From the NCBI RefSeq assembly GCF_001431525.1, contig NZ_LDJH01000026.1:1-64000 (forward strand): DNA of 64,000 bases, in the 5' to 3' direction. Position numbers and translations under genes: made by a program. Source of the DNA: Stenotrophomonas koreensis (GTDB lineage Bacteria; Pseudomonadota; Gammaproteobacteria; Xanthomonadales; Xanthomonadaceae). Below, one piece after another: positions 1 through 10,470 of this stretch; within the stretch, counting starts at the first letter, position 1; each line of letters begins with the position of its first letter. The notes below the pieces were generated by a model that worked only from the letters and a program-made list of their open reading frames with translations, was not told where the DNA came from and did not search any database.

Positions 1-1677
<1,677 letters not shown>

Positions 1678-2700
1678 TCAGTCCCAGCCGGCCAGGGTCA
1701 GTTTGCCGATCGTGGTGCCACTTTCCACCGCTGCGTGGGCCTGCTGCAGGTTGGCCAGATTGATCGTGCCCAGCGTGCGGGTATGCGGCGTCAGCAGGAC
1801 CCCGGCATCGACCATGCTGGCGGCGCGCTTGAGGATGCGGTGTTGCTCGGCCATATCGGCGGTGGCAAAGCGCGAACGGGTGAACATGAATTCCCAGTGG
1901 ATGGAGACGCTCTTGGCCTTGTAGGGGTCACCGATGCGCAAGGCGCCGGTTGGCTCGACGATCAGCCCGACATGCCCCTGCGGCGCGATCAACTGCCCGA
2001 TTTGATCCCAGTAACCGTCCGTGTCGGCCAGGTTCAGCACCACCTCGACCTGTTCCACCCCCAGGGCGGCCAGCTGCGGGGCCAGTGGCTGGTGATGGTT
2101 GATGACCGCCTCGGCTCCCAGCTGCAGGCACCATTGCCGGGAGTCTGTACGCGAGGCGGTGGCAATCACCCGGAAGCCGGCATGCCGGGCCAGCTGGATG
2201 GCCATCGAGCCGACCCCACCGGCGCCGCCAATCACCAGCAGGTGCTTGCCGCGGGCACGGCTGCAATCCACCTGGAACGGCATCCGGCAAAACAGCAGCT
2301 CCCAGGCGGTCAGGGTGACCAGCGGCAGCGCGGCGGCCTGCGCAAAATCCAGGGTGGTCGGCATCGGCGCGACCAGGCGGCTGTCCACCAGCTGCAGCTG
2401 CGCGTTGCTGCCGGGCTGGGTGATGTCGCCAGCGTAGTAAACCCGGTCGCCGATCTCGAAATCCTCGGCCAGCGGGCCAACGGCCAGGACGGTGCCAGCG
2501 GCGTCAAAACCGAGAATGCGTGCTGGCGCATCGGCCGGATGGTTGCGGCGCAATTTGGTATCCACCGGGTTGACCGAGACCGCCTGCACCGCGATACACA
2601 GCTGATGGCCCTGCGGTGACGGTGGCGCCGGTGCGCTCTGTTCCAGCAACGAGGGCCCCGCGGCACCGTGCTGAGGGTGATGCACGACAATCGTTTTCAT
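1678..2700 (-). CDS. Zinc-type alcohol dehydrogenase-like / quinone oxidoreductase (MDR superfamily)
   Basis: A 340-residue NAD(P)H-dependent oxidoreductase of the medium-chain dehydrogenase superfamily. The N-terminal GroES-like half contains VSVNPVDTKLRR (residues 41-52) and GFDAAGTV (64-71). A Rossmann nucleotide-binding loop GGAGGVGS sits at 158-165. The cysteine cluster that binds structural zinc in true alcohol dehydrogenases is absent, which favours the zinc-independent quinone-reductase branch (the 'zinc-binding alcohol dehydrogenase family protein' group of annotation pipelines). The substrate cannot be told from sequence. The ATG at 2700 gives a normal family N terminus (MKTIVVH). 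Transcription diverges from the ompA-like gene across a 303-base gap with dyad symmetry. Confidence 0.85.
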   Translation of the reverse strand: MKTIVVHHPQHGAAGPSLLEQSAPAPPSPQGHQLCIAVQAVSVNPVDTKLRRNHPADAPARILGFDAAGTVLAVGPLAEDFEIGDRVYYAGDITQPGSNAQLQLVDSRLVAPMPTTLDFAQAAALPLVTLTAWELLFCRMPFQVDCSRARGKHLLVIGGAGGVGSMAIQLARHAGFRVIATASRTDSRQWCLQLGAEAVINHHQPLAPQLAALGVEQVEVVLNLADTDGYWDQIGQLIAPQGHVGLIVEPTGALRIGDPYKAKSVSIHWEFMFTRSRFATADMAEQHRILKRAASMVDAGVLLTPHTRTLGTINLANLQQAHAAVESGTTIGKLTLAGWD

Positions 2701-2782
2701 GTGCTGGGCCCTTCAATGCGATCGGACCTGAATGATGGCCCATCCGGCTGGGGACTTGCCAGACAAGCGTGCTCTGACGCTA

Positions 2783-2820
2783 AAATAGGGAGCGAGGTCA
2801 TAAACCTGAACGCTCTATTT
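2783..2820. promoter_or_regulatory. Imperfect nested dyad in the adh-ompA divergent region
   Basis: The left arm AAATAGGGAGCG..AGGT and the right arm ACCT..CGCTCTATTT are inverted copies with small bulges, centred near 2801. It lies between divergent genes, so it may be an operator or part of a regulatory leader. No regulator can be named. Confidence 0.35.
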
Positions 2821-2854
2821 ATTCAGCAGGCCCGGAAGGTGGCGTTGGCTGTAC

Positions 2855-2899
2855 ATGTTATGGTCGAGTTAACATCGCCTTCACATTTGCGCGCATAAT
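2855..2899 (+). promoter_or_regulatory. Probable ompA promoter with a palindromic operator candidate
   Basis: ATGTTA (2855-2860) and TAACAT (2870-2875) form a perfect 6-bp inverted repeat with a 9-base spacer. The right arm overlaps a possible -35 (TTAACA, 2869-2874), followed after 19 bases by a -10-like CATAAT (2894-2899). The gene starts about 100 bases downstream. The promoter is read by eye and is only moderately convincing. Confidence 0.4.
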
Positions 2900-3003
2900 C
2901 TGCGCGGCGATGGCAACACGGTAAGGCGGTTCAGTCTGACAGGAACCTCTGTGCTGGATATCGCCGTACCGGTTTCCAAACCCCGACACAAGGAGTTGTA
3001 CCG

Positions 3004-4107
3004 ATGAACAAGAAGCTTCTCGCAGCAGCACTGCTGGGTGGTCTGGCTGTTGCCCAGGCGGCCAGCGCACAGGATTTCGATGACCGTTGGTACCTGACCG
3101 GCGCCACCGGCTTTAACTTCCAGGACAGCGACCGTGGCACCGATGACGCTCCGTTCGTTTCGGTTGGCCTGGGCAAGTTCATCAGCCCGGTGTGGTCGCT
3201 GGACTTCGATCTGAACTATCAGAACCCGAACATGGACGCCAACCAGGACATGAACTGGTCGCAGTACGGCGCTTCGCTGGACCTGCGTCGTCACTTCGTG
3301 ACCGAAGGCCGTGGCTGGAACCCGTACATGTTGATGGGTCTGGGCTACCAGAAGTCGGAAGAAGAGTTTGACGCTTCGCCGAGCCCGAATTCCCCGGGCC
3401 AGCGTGAAGACGGCAACTTTGCTGCCAAGGTTGGCGTTGGCATGCAGACCACCTTCGACAAGGCGGTTGCCGTGCGTGCCGAACTGGCTTACCGCGCTGA
3501 CTTCGACGATCAGAGCTACAACTCCCCGAACGAAGACATGTTCGGCGACCTGCTGGCCTCGGTTGGCGTGGTGATCCCGCTGGGCCCGAAGGCTGTTGCC
3601 GCCCCGGCCCCGGCTCCGGCCCCGGCTCCGGTTGCTCCGAGCTGCGCCGACCTGGATGACGACGGTGACGGCGTCAACAACTGTGACGACAAGTGCCCGA
3701 ACTCGCAGCCGGGCCAGACCATTGGTCCGGACGGTTGCCCGGTGCCGATCTCGATCGACCTGAAGGGTGTCAACTTCGACTACGACAAGTCGACCCTGCG
3801 TCCGGATGCGGTCTCGATCCTGGGCGAAGCGGCTGAAATCCTGAAGCGTTACCCGGATCTGCGCGTCGAAGTGGCTGGCCACACCGACTCCAAGGGTACC
3901 GATGCCTACAACCAGAAGCTGTCCGAGCGTCGTGCCACTGCCGTGTACGACTACCTGACCTCGCAGGGTGTGGCTGCTTCGCGTCTGACCGGCCCGATCG
4001 GCTACGGTGAGTCGCGTCCGATTGCTCCGAACACCAATGCCGATGGTTCGGACAACCCGGAAGGCCGTGCCAAGAACCGTCGTACCGAGCTGAACGTCCA
4101 GAACTGA
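3004..4107 (+). CDS. OmpA-family outer-membrane protein (OprF-like)
   Basis: A 367-residue outer-membrane porin/anchor that links the outer membrane to peptidoglycan. It has a signal peptide with likely cleavage after ASA at residue 22, then an N-terminal 8-stranded barrel of about 170 residues. A PAPAPAPAP hinge and a calcium-binding thrombospondin-type-3-like segment (DLDDDGDGVNNCDDKC...GPDGC) follow. The C-terminal OmpA peptidoglycan-binding domain has NFDYDKSTLRPDA, VAGHTDSKGTDAYN and LSERRA. A strong AAGGAG ribosome site precedes the ATG. A hairpin-plus-T-run terminator follows directly, so the gene is probably monocistronic. Codon use is strongly biased, as expected for a highly expressed gene. 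Confidence 0.95.
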   Translation: MNKKLLAAALLGGLAVAQAASAQDFDDRWYLTGATGFNFQDSDRGTDDAPFVSVGLGKFISPVWSLDFDLNYQNPNMDANQDMNWSQYGASLDLRRHFVTEGRGWNPYMLMGLGYQKSEEEFDASPSPNSPGQREDGNFAAKVGVGMQTTFDKAVAVRAELAYRADFDDQSYNSPNEDMFGDLLASVGVVIPLGPKAVAAPAPAPAPAPVAPSCADLDDDGDGVNNCDDKCPNSQPGQTIGPDGCPVPISIDLKGVNFDYDKSTLRPDAVSILGEAAEILKRYPDLRVEVAGHTDSKGTDAYNQKLSERRATAVYDYLTSQGVAASRLTGPIGYGESRPIAPNTNADGSDNPEGRAKNRRTELNVQN

Positions 4108-4130
4108 TCCTTCCCGGTCGGTTTACTGGA

Positions 4131-4160
4131 AAAGGCCCAGCGCAAGCTGGGCCTTTCTTG
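4131..4160 (+). terminator. Rho-independent terminator of the ompA-like gene
   Basis: GGCCCAGC (4134-4141), loop GCAA, GCTGGGCC (4146-4153), then TTTCTT, 25 bases past the stop codon. Confidence 0.85.
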
Positions 4161-4288
4161 TTGCCGCAGGTCCACGAAGCCGTCGACTTGACCGATATGG
4201 GCAGGAGCAGGCCGGCAGCCGCAATGGCGGGCTTTGGCCGCCCGGCACCACTGTTACACTGCACCTTCCCTATCGCGAGCACTTGCCC

Positions 4289-4780
4289 ATGCTGCGTCCT
4301 GACTGTCTTTTTGTGCTGGCTCTGGTCGGCATCAGTCCCTGGGCACAGGCCGCAGTGGATTGCTCGGCAGCGGTGGGCAGGCAGCCGCTGGTCTTGCCGG
4401 CAACAGTCAGTGCGCCTGTGGCTGCGGAGTTGTACCTGCGCAATGCCCAGCTGGGGATGCCTTCTGGTGGTCTGGCGGCGCCCTTTACTTTCGAACAGTC
4501 CGCCGAGCGGGTGTTGCAGCGCCTGCATATCGAGGGGTGCGACAGCACGGCCGCAGCCATGGTTGCACCCAGCGTCAGTGCGCTGGCTGCCGCAGCGGAT
4601 CCGGCGGCCTATCGGCCGCAGACCGCGCATGACAACACCCCGTGGCGGTTTGACATGACCCAGGGCGGCAAGCAGATGACGGCAGAAGAATTTGATGCCT
4701 GGATGAAGGCCCGCGGGGTTCGCGTTGTGCGCCCGCGCGCTGAAGCGGCTCCGGCTGCTGTCGAGCCCTTGGTCAAGTAA
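4289..4780 (+). CDS. Small secreted protein of unknown function with a GGKxM..EFDAWMKA motif
   Basis: A 163-residue protein of unknown function with a signal peptide (hydrophobic residues about 7-18, WAQAA cleavage region). The C-terminal part contains FDMTQGGKQMTAEEFDAWMKARG, followed by an Ala/Pro-rich tail. Almost the same motif (FNMSEGGKKMSADEFDAWMKANG) occurs in the lipoprotein at 5752-6069, so the two are paralogues in that segment. I chose the ATG at 4289. An in-frame TTG two codons upstream is less likely. The pseudouridine synthase gene starts 28 bases downstream on the same strand. The location is inferred to be the periplasm. Confidence 0.7.
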   Translation: MLRPDCLFVLALVGISPWAQAAVDCSAAVGRQPLVLPATVSAPVAAELYLRNAQLGMPSGGLAAPFTFEQSAERVLQRLHIEGCDSTAAAMVAPSVSALAAAADPAAYRPQTAHDNTPWRFDMTQGGKQMTAEEFDAWMKARGVRVVRPRAEAAPAAVEPLVK

Positions 4781-4808
4781 GCCGCCGTTGGCGGTTGTGA
4801 ATCGTTGT

Positions 4809-5663
4809 ATGCCCAGACACCCGCCAAAACCCAGCAAGCCCACCAGCAGATCAAGCAGGCCAGGCCAGGCACCGGTGGGCCGGCCGGCTCGTGACCTGCG
4901 CCAGGCAAAGGCAGGCCTGGGAGATGCCGGCCCGCGCCATGGCGTGGCCCGGGTGCTGTCCAAGGCCGGTGTCTGCTCACGTACCGAGGCGGCGCGCTGG
5001 GTGCAGGCCGGACGGGTCAGTGTGGATGGCAGGAAAGTGCTGGACCCGGAGTTTCCGGTGCGCAGTGGGCACAGCAAGGTTCGCGTCGATGGCCAGCTGC
5101 TGGGGCAGCGCGAACACCTGTATCTGATGCTCAACAAGCCACGCGGCCTGGTTACCACCACGGTCGATGAGCGCGGGCGCGATACGGTGTATCGCTGCTT
5201 TGAGGCGGCCCAGCTGCCGTGGCTGGCCCCGGTGGGGCGTCTGGACAAGGCCAGTGAAGGCCTGCTGCTCTTCAGTAGTGATCCGGAATGGGCGGCATTG
5301 ATCACCTCGCATGTCGGCGGGATACGCAAGACCTATCATGTACAGGTCGATGCCGTGCTCAGTGACAATCAGGTCGCCGCCATTGCCGCTGGCGCCGAGC
5401 ATGAGGGGCAGTGGTTGTCAGCGCTTTCGGTGCGCCTGCTGCGCCAGGGCCAGCGCAGCAGTTGGCTGGAAGTGGTGCTGGAGGAGGGGCGCAACCGGCA
5501 TATCCGGCGTCTGATGCAGGTACATGGGTTGGAAGTACAGCGCCTGCTGCGCACGGCCATTGGCGAGGTATCCCTGGGTGAACTGCCCAAAGGCCAGTGG
5601 CGTCTGCTTACTGCCCAGGAGATCAATGCCTTGCGCAGCCCCTGTCAGGTCACTATTGCGTGA
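4809..5663 (+). CDS. rRNA pseudouridine synthase, RsuA/RluB/RluF family
   Basis: A 284-residue enzyme that isomerises a specific rRNA uridine. A basic Pro/Arg-rich N-terminal extension of about 45 residues is followed by an S4 RNA-binding domain (VLSKAGVCSRTEAARWVQAGRVSVDGRKV). The catalytic domain has LNKPRGLVTT and the active-site GRLDKASEGLLL, where D146 is the expected nucleophile, then EGRNRHIRRL. The family splits into RsuA (16S), RluB, RluE and RluF (23S), and the target cannot be decided by eye; the length and the S4 domain fit RluB or RluF. I chose the ATG at 4809, the nearest start in frame, because an upstream start would overlap the preceding gene. Confidence 0.88.
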   Translation: MPRHPPKPSKPTSRSSRPGQAPVGRPARDLRQAKAGLGDAGPRHGVARVLSKAGVCSRTEAARWVQAGRVSVDGRKVLDPEFPVRSGHSKVRVDGQLLGQREHLYLMLNKPRGLVTTTVDERGRDTVYRCFEAAQLPWLAPVGRLDKASEGLLLFSSDPEWAALITSHVGGIRKTYHVQVDAVLSDNQVAAIAAGAEHEGQWLSALSVRLLRQGQRSSWLEVVLEEGRNRHIRRLMQVHGLEVQRLLRTAIGEVSLGELPKGQWRLLTAQEINALRSPCQVTIA

Positions 5664-5751
5664 TTGCTATCGCGGATTCTCAAACAGCCGGCTGGCTTTT
5701 CCGGATGATCGGATTAGACTTGGTCACCTTCCGCTAACAAAGACCCATGTC

Positions 5752-6069
5752 ATGTCCACGCTGATCCGTTCCCTGACCTGTTCTGCTGTGGTGGCATTGG
5801 CCCTGAGTGCGTGTGCAAGCGCCCCGGCCCCGGTTGCCCAGGCGCCGGTGGAGCCGAAGGTGGTCGAGGTGGCGGCGCAGCAGCCGACCGCCGAGCGCGA
5901 TGTCCACGGTGCTTACCGCTTCAACATGTCCGAAGGCGGCAAGAAGATGAGCGCCGACGAATTTGATGCCTGGATGAAGGCCAATGGCATCCGTGTGGCC
6001 CGTGGCAATGCTGCGCCGGCAGCCGAGCCGGCCAAGGCCGAAGCCGCCGAGAGCAGTGCCATCCATTGA
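5752..6069 (+). CDS. Small lipoprotein, paralogous to the 4289-4780 product
   Basis: A 105-residue predicted lipoprotein of unknown function. The signal sequence ends in the lipobox LSAC (residues 18-21), so C21 would be lipidated. A Pro/Ala/Val linker follows, then YRFNMSEGGKKMSADEFDAWMKANGIRV, which matches the C-terminal motif of the secreted protein two genes upstream, then an Ala/Glu tail. The ATG at 5752 is the only start that gives the signal peptide. A strong terminator follows the stop by 13 bases. Confidence 0.75.
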   Translation: MSTLIRSLTCSAVVALALSACASAPAPVAQAPVEPKVVEVAAQQPTAERDVHGAYRFNMSEGGKKMSADEFDAWMKANGIRVARGNAAPAAEPAKAEAAESSAIH

Positions 6070-6082
6070 TCTGGCCGACCTG

Positions 6083-6112
6083 AAAAAAGCGCCGCCCTGC
6101 GGCGCTTTTTTT
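6083..6112 (+). terminator. Rho-independent terminator after the small lipoprotein
   Basis: AAAAAAGCGCCGC (6083-6095), loop CCT, GCGGCGCTTTTTTT (6099-6112). The A-run on the left arm makes it potentially bidirectional. Confidence 0.88.
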
Positions 6113-6488
6113 GTGGCCGCGGCTCCGTCCAGCAGAGCCGGGGCAATGTTTCCCTGCTGCTGATCCACTGCCGCTGGACGCTGGTCTTGCTGCGCGGCTG
6201 GGTGGGGAAGGCGACAGTGGCTGGACGGTCGCGGCCGCTCACGCAGCGATGGGCCTGCCTGGCATTTGACCGTCGCTGGCTGTTTGGCTGGCGGTGGCAT
6301 CGTCCGTACGGCGCCGCCGTCCGCTCCAGGTGCGGCAGGCAAACGCGAGGACCAGGCCCTTTCTGCGCTATGGGAACAGGGGGCGGCGCCACGGGCGCCG
6401 CGCAGCGGCGGGCGCTGGCTGGCACCCGGCAGCCGTGTTGTGGTCAGGGCAGGGCGGGGCACGTAGCCGCCGCCCTGCCGGTCAGCGG
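6113..6488. other. Intergenic stretch without a convincing gene
   Basis: About 375 bases between the lipoprotein terminator and the 3' end of kbl (minus strand). The translations here look like noise. A perfect 8-bp inverted repeat GCGGCGCC-ACG-GGCGCCGC occupies 6383-6401 but has no T-run on either side. Confidence 0.6.
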
Positions 6489-7703
6489 TCAGCCCTTGAT
6501 CACTCCCAGTTCGATGCCGATCCGGGTGAACGCAGCGATGGCGCGGTCCAGGTGCTCACGGGTGTGCGCGGCGCTGATCTGGGTGCGGATGCGCGCCTGG
6601 CCCTTGGGCACGACCGGAAAGAAGAAGCCGATGGCATAGATGCCTTCCTCGAGCAGGCGCTCGGCAAACTTCTGTGCCAGCGGGGCGTCGTACAGCATCA
6701 CCGGGCTGATCGGGTGCACGCCCGGCTTGATGTCAAAACCGGCGGCGGTCATCTGGCTGCGGAAGTAGGCGGTATTTTCCTTCAGCTGCTCGCGCAGGTC
6801 GCCGGCGGCATCGAGCATCTCGAAGGCCTTGATGCCGGCGGCCACCACGTGCGGCGGCAGCGAGTTGGAGAACAGGTACGGGCGCGAGCGCTGGCGCAGC
6901 ATCTCGATCACTTCGGCGCGGCCGGTGGTGAAACCGCCCAGCGCGCCGCCCATCGCCTTGCCCAGGGTGCCGGTGATGATGTCGATCTTCTCCAGCACGC
7001 CCTTGACCTCGGCCGAGCCACGGCCGGTATCGCCGAGGAAGCCGGTGGCATGGCATTCGTCGATGTGCACCAAGGCGCCGTACTTTTCGGCCAGGGCGGT
7101 GATTTCATCAAGCGGGGCGATGAAGCCGTCCATCGAGAACACACCATCGGTGGTGATCAGGATGGTCTGTGCGCCGTCGGCCTTGGCCTGCTTGAGCTGG
7201 GCTTCCAGATCGGCCATGTCGCAGTTGGCATAGCGGTAGCGCCTGGCCTTGCACAGGCGCACGCCGTCGATGATCGAGGCATGGTTCAGGGCGTCGGAGA
7301 TGATCGCATCGTTCTCGCCCAGCAGCGGTTCGAACAGGCCGCCGTTGGCGTCGAAGCAGGCCGCATACAGGATGGTGTCGTCCTTGCCGAAGAAGCCGGC
7401 AATCTGCGCCTCCAGCTGCTTGTGCAGGTCCTGGGTGCCGCAGATGAAGCGTACCGAGGCCATGCCGAAGCCGTGGCTGTCCAGTGCGTCCTTTGCGGCC
7501 TGGATCAGGTCCGGGTGGTCGGCCAGGCCCAGGTAGTTGTTGGCGCAGAAATTCAGCACCTGGCGGCCATCGTCCAGGGTGATTTCGGCCGACTGCGGGC
7601 TGGTGATGATGCGCTCGGACTTGAACAGGCCCTGTTCGCGGATGGCGTCGAGCTCCTGCGCATAACGGGCAGTGAGCGGTGCGGCGGTGCGAGCGTCGGT
7701 CAT
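6489..7703 (-). CDS. kbl: Glycine C-acetyltransferase (2-amino-3-ketobutyrate CoA ligase)
   Basis: A 404-residue PLP enzyme that cleaves 2-amino-3-ketobutyrate with CoA to glycine and acetyl-CoA, the second step of the threonine dehydrogenase pathway. Visible features are the N-terminal FCANNYLGL motif, [12 protein letters not shown] and the PLP site [14 protein letters not shown] with the Schiff-base lysine. The length is typical for the alpha-oxoamine synthase family. The partner gene tdh is on the same strand about 5 kb upstream in transcription order. A TorF-family porin gene and two effector modules on the opposite strand separate the pair. Confidence 0.97.
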   Translation of the reverse strand: MTDARTAAPLTARYAQELDAIREQGLFKSERIITSPQSAEITLDDGRQVLNFCANNYLGLADHPDLIQAAKDALDSHGFGMASVRFICGTQDLHKQLEAQIAGFFGKDDTILYAACFDANGGLFEPLLGENDAIISDALNHASIIDGVRLCKARRYRYANCDMADLEAQLKQAKADGAQTILITTDGVFSMDGFIAPLDEITALAEKYGALVHIDECHATGFLGDTGRGSAEVKGVLEKIDIITGTLGKAMGGALGGFTTGRAEVIEMLRQRSRPYLFSNSLPPHVVAAGIKAFEMLDAAGDLREQLKENTAYFRSQMTAAGFDIKPGVHPISPVMLYDAPLAQKFAERLLEEGIYAIGFFFPVVPKGQARIRTQISAAHTREHLDRAIAAFTRIGIELGVIKG

Positions 7704-7933
7704 GGCGAAGAATCCGGCAGGAAAAGCCCAATTCTACCGCTGCCGGGCAATTACGGGTCTGGCTGCTGAACAGCGGGGACGGCGGACGGATGCCAAACCG
7801 GCCGCAAGCCGTTATTGTTGCGTCGCAAAAGCACCTGGGTTAAAAAACCGTAAAGCAGAAGCATCTGTGCTGTAGAGCGATCTGCCATGTGTTCCAAGTG
7901 CTGTACCCACCCACGTCCTGCTGGAGAGAACCC

Positions 7934-8620
7934 ATGAACCATCGCATCACCGCCCTGGCCTGTGCCGTCCTGCTTGCTGCCCCGTTGTCGGCCCTGGCCG
8001 CCGATGAGTCGCCCTACAGCTGGGAAGTGGCTGCCGTATCGGACTACGTGTTCCGTGGCGCCTCGCAGACCGACGAGGACCCGACCGTGCAGGCCGGTTT
8101 CACCTACACCACCGCCCCGGGCATCTATGCCAATGTCTGGGCATCGGGTGTGGATTTCGGCACCGACAAGCCGGATTACGAAGTGGACGTGACCATCGGC
8201 TGGAACACCGACCTCACCGAGCAGGTCAACTTCGATGCCGCGCTGACCCGCTACCTGTACCCGGATGCCGGCAGCAACAACTACAACGAGCTGATCACCA
8301 CCACCACCTTCGCTGACACCTACAGCGCCACCGTGGCCTACTCCAACGATGTCTGGAACACCGACACCGACGGCTGGTACGTCGCCGTGGGCGGCGAGTG
8401 GGAACTGCCGCAGGAGTTCAGCCTGAACGCCGGCCTGGGCTACAGCACCTTCGAAAAGGATGTGGCCGAGGATTACCTGGACTGGAGCCTGGGCGTGAGC
8501 CGCGCGTTTGGCCCGGCCACTGTCGGCCTGACCTACCACGGCACCAACAGCCGCGGCGAGTACAACTTCGGCGAGACCGCCGATGACCGCGTCGTGCTGA
8601 GCGTTTCCTTCGGTAACTGA
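7934..8620 (+). CDS. TorF-family putative porin
   Basis: A 228-residue outer-membrane beta-barrel candidate. A signal peptide ending ALAA is followed by the family-typical YSWEVAAVSDYVFRGASQT. Alternating aromatic beta-strand segments (NVWASGVDF, EVDVTIGW, TYSATVAY, WYVAVGGEWELP) run to the end, and the chain closes with a barrel-type C terminus (VVLSVSFGN). The family is annotated as 'TorF putative porin' (the old gcw_chp group); its substrate is unknown. The ATG at 7934 has a GGAGAG ribosome site 8 bases upstream. It is transcribed divergently from kbl and ends in a bidirectional terminator. Confidence 0.85.
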   Translation: MNHRITALACAVLLAAPLSALAADESPYSWEVAAVSDYVFRGASQTDEDPTVQAGFTYTTAPGIYANVWASGVDFGTDKPDYEVDVTIGWNTDLTEQVNFDAALTRYLYPDAGSNNYNELITTTTFADTYSATVAYSNDVWNTDTDGWYVAVGGEWELPQEFSLNAGLGYSTFEKDVAEDYLDWSLGVSRAFGPATVGLTYHGTNSRGEYNFGETADDRVVLSVSFGN

Positions 8621-8636
8621 GTCAGCGCTCCGCTGC

Positions 8637-8668
8637 ATGAAAAAGGCGCCGCAAGGCGCCTTTTTCAT
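8637..8668. terminator. Bidirectional terminator after torF
   Basis: ATGAAAAAGGCGCC, loop GCAA, GGCGCCTTTTTCAT. A perfect stem with an A-run and a T-run. The AAGGCGCC core recurs in the terminators after both effector genes. Confidence 0.85.
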
Positions 8669-8763
8669 GTGCTCGAGTTATCACTACGGGGCAGGGCTCT
8701 TGATCGGAGCGTCCCGTTAGGGGTAATTACAATGGCTCCAAGCGCGCGATCAAGGATCGGAAG

Positions 8764-9315
8764 GTGCCCTACACATCGTTGGTTCTACGCTGCACTGTCC
8801 TGGCCGTTGTAGTGATATTGGTGGGATGTGGCGTTGCACCGCCGCAAAGTGTCAGGCGCGCGGGTGTCGACAATCATCCCAATGGTGCTGTTGGTAGGAG
8901 CAATATCGTGAGCGAAGGATTCAAGCGGGGCATTCAGGAGTTCACCAAGACGTCGTTGGGTGATCTCGCCTTTGTGCAGCGTATTTTAGGTACGACGTTG
9001 AGCGAAGGGAGCCAAGTGCAGGGGTCACTGGTGAGGAAGTCGGATCAGGGAACTTTTGAAGGTTATCCAGTTCGCGATATAGAGCTGAGGAGTGGTTTGG
9101 GTGGTGAGGGGCCTCACGTGCTGCTGTTCACGATTACTCCACCAGGCGTGCCGTTCGCAACCAAGCAATGGCCTGAGGCCATGCCAAGTCCTCCAGATCC
9201 TGGGGCCAACGACTCCAAGGGTTATTGGAAGGTCCCGGGAGATGGAGTGAGTGTTGTGTTTGGGATGAATGCAGAAGAAAGCCACATCGTTCAGGTTGCT
9301 ATCAATAACCGTTGA
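8764..9315 (+). CDS. Lipoprotein, candidate immunity protein of effector module A
   Basis: A 183-residue predicted periplasmic lipoprotein. The N terminus is a hydrophobic signal ending in a lipobox around C22 (ILVGCG). The rest has no domain I recognise. About half of the residues from EGFKR onward match the lipoprotein at 10727-11311 (shared VRKSD, IELR, HVLLF, PEAMP/SEAMP, PPDP, SKGYW, HIVQ). It starts at GTG 8764; the nearby ATG at 8732 is out of frame. The metallopeptidase-like gene starts 53 bases downstream, the order usual for X-T4SS immunity-effector pairs. The immunity role is inferred from position and lipoprotein nature only. GC content is visibly lower than in neighbouring core genes. 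Confidence 0.6.
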   Translation: MPYTSLVLRCTVLAVVVILVGCGVAPPQSVRRAGVDNHPNGAVGRSNIVSEGFKRGIQEFTKTSLGDLAFVQRILGTTLSEGSQVQGSLVRKSDQGTFEGYPVRDIELRSGLGGEGPHVLLFTITPPGVPFATKQWPEAMPSPPDPGANDSKGYWKVPGDGVSVVFGMNAEESHIVQVAINNR

Positions 9316-9368
9316 GTGCTTTCCGTGTCGATGATTGAAGGGCCAAGGGCTAACTGGAGGACATCTGA

Positions 9369-10334
9369 ATGGAAACTTCGCCCCCACCTGGACGAGCGGC
9401 CCCGAGCACAATTTCTTCATCCCTTCCTTCAACGCCATTGGAAGATCCCGCACTTGCGCCGCTTCTGGCTCAGTCAGCAACATTGCGGTCAGGAGTGGCT
9501 TTGGTGCGTGCGGACCGCTTCAGTGTGCAGTGGGGGAGGGCTGGCGGTGGAACATACTATGATGAGATCAATGATCGGATCATAATCGACAGAAACTCCA
9601 TGGGGGACGGCAAAAAGCTGGCAAAGTCCTTGTCTCATGAAATAGGCCACCACAAGTTTCAGGGGGCTGAGGATTACAGTTCGCGTGCTGCTTATGTGCA
9701 TCGGCAGCTTCGTAATGAAGGTGCGGCGACGCTGGAGAATGCGCTTGTGCGCGCGGAAATTCTTGCAGCGGGTGGGCCTGATATCGGTGTATCTGGAAGA
9801 AACTCCGCGGCATACGAGTGGATAGCAGGAGAGTATTCGGCAGGGCGTATCGATCGTGATTCTGCGTTGAATCAGATTGCTGGGGTATTCGGGGCTGAGG
9901 TGCCGTCTACCGATCCCACGAAGAACTATCTTGATTATTATGGCGATCATTACGATCGCAAAATCGTTCCCTGGCTGAAAAGTATCGGAAAAGTTCCTGA
10001 GCCTTTTTCTGAGGGGCAGATTCACCTCGGGCATGGTTACCCAGCGGCTGGGATGTACGCGTCTTTGCGTGAGAAATTTTCTCCTGAAATTTCTGACGCC
10101 GCGGTGCTTGATGTTGCGGTGAAAGCGCGGGAGGTGGGGATCAAGCCGGGAGATGCCGAGTTGCATCTGCAGGGAGACAGGGTCTGGGTTTTTTCGAGCC
10201 AGACCCCTGGCTTCAGATTTCAGGCAGACCTCGCAGTGTCTCCGCCTTCGGTACGGGAGTCTCTTGAGCGCAGCACGCAGCTGGATGCTCAGCAAGTTGT
10301 GCAGCAGCAAGCGCTGTCTGGTGTTTCGCGGTGA
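9369..10334 (+). CDS. Putative antibacterial effector A: zinc metallopeptidase-like domain with XVIPCD-like C terminus
   Basis: A 321-residue protein without a signal peptide. After a Ser/Pro linker (about 1-24), the central domain has SHEIGHHKF (H90, E91, H94) and NEGAA (E117), which fit a zincin HExxH metal site with a downstream Glu ligand. YLDYYGDHYDRKIVPW follows. The last about 100 residues (AGMYASLREKF..., AELHLQGDRVWVFSSQTPG, SLERSTQLD, a Gln-rich end) resemble the C-terminal XVIPCD recognition domain of Xanthomonadales T4SS effectors, although the canonical motif wording is degenerate. Cognate immunity is probably the lipoprotein upstream. GGAGG precedes the ATG. It is roughly three-quarters identical by eye to effector B. 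The peptidase target is unknown; no secretion genes are in this window. Confidence 0.6.
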   Translation: METSPPPGRAAPSTISSSLPSTPLEDPALAPLLAQSATLRSGVALVRADRFSVQWGRAGGGTYYDEINDRIIIDRNSMGDGKKLAKSLSHEIGHHKFQGAEDYSSRAAYVHRQLRNEGAATLENALVRAEILAAGGPDIGVSGRNSAAYEWIAGEYSAGRIDRDSALNQIAGVFGAEVPSTDPTKNYLDYYGDHYDRKIVPWLKSIGKVPEPFSEGQIHLGHGYPAAGMYASLREKFSPEISDAAVLDVAVKAREVGIKPGDAELHLQGDRVWVFSSQTPGFRFQADLAVSPPSVRESLERSTQLDAQQVVQQQALSGVSR

Positions 10335-10413
10335 GTTGCTGCTTTAGGTTTGCCTTCCGGCGTTACTCTGAATTGGAAAAGCGTGGTTGAAATTTACGTC
10401 ACCACTCCAGCTA

Positions 10414-10445
10414 AAAACAAAGGCGCCTGAAGGCGCCTTTGTTTT
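10414..10445. terminator. Bidirectional terminator between effector A and the tdh remnant
   Basis: AAAACAAAGGCGCC, loop TGAA, GGCGCCTTTGTTTT. It matches the terminator at 12420-12446 in core sequence, as expected if the tdh 3' flank was duplicated with its terminator. Confidence 0.82.
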
Positions 10446-10470
10446 GCATCAATGGACGATTCTTTTCGAG

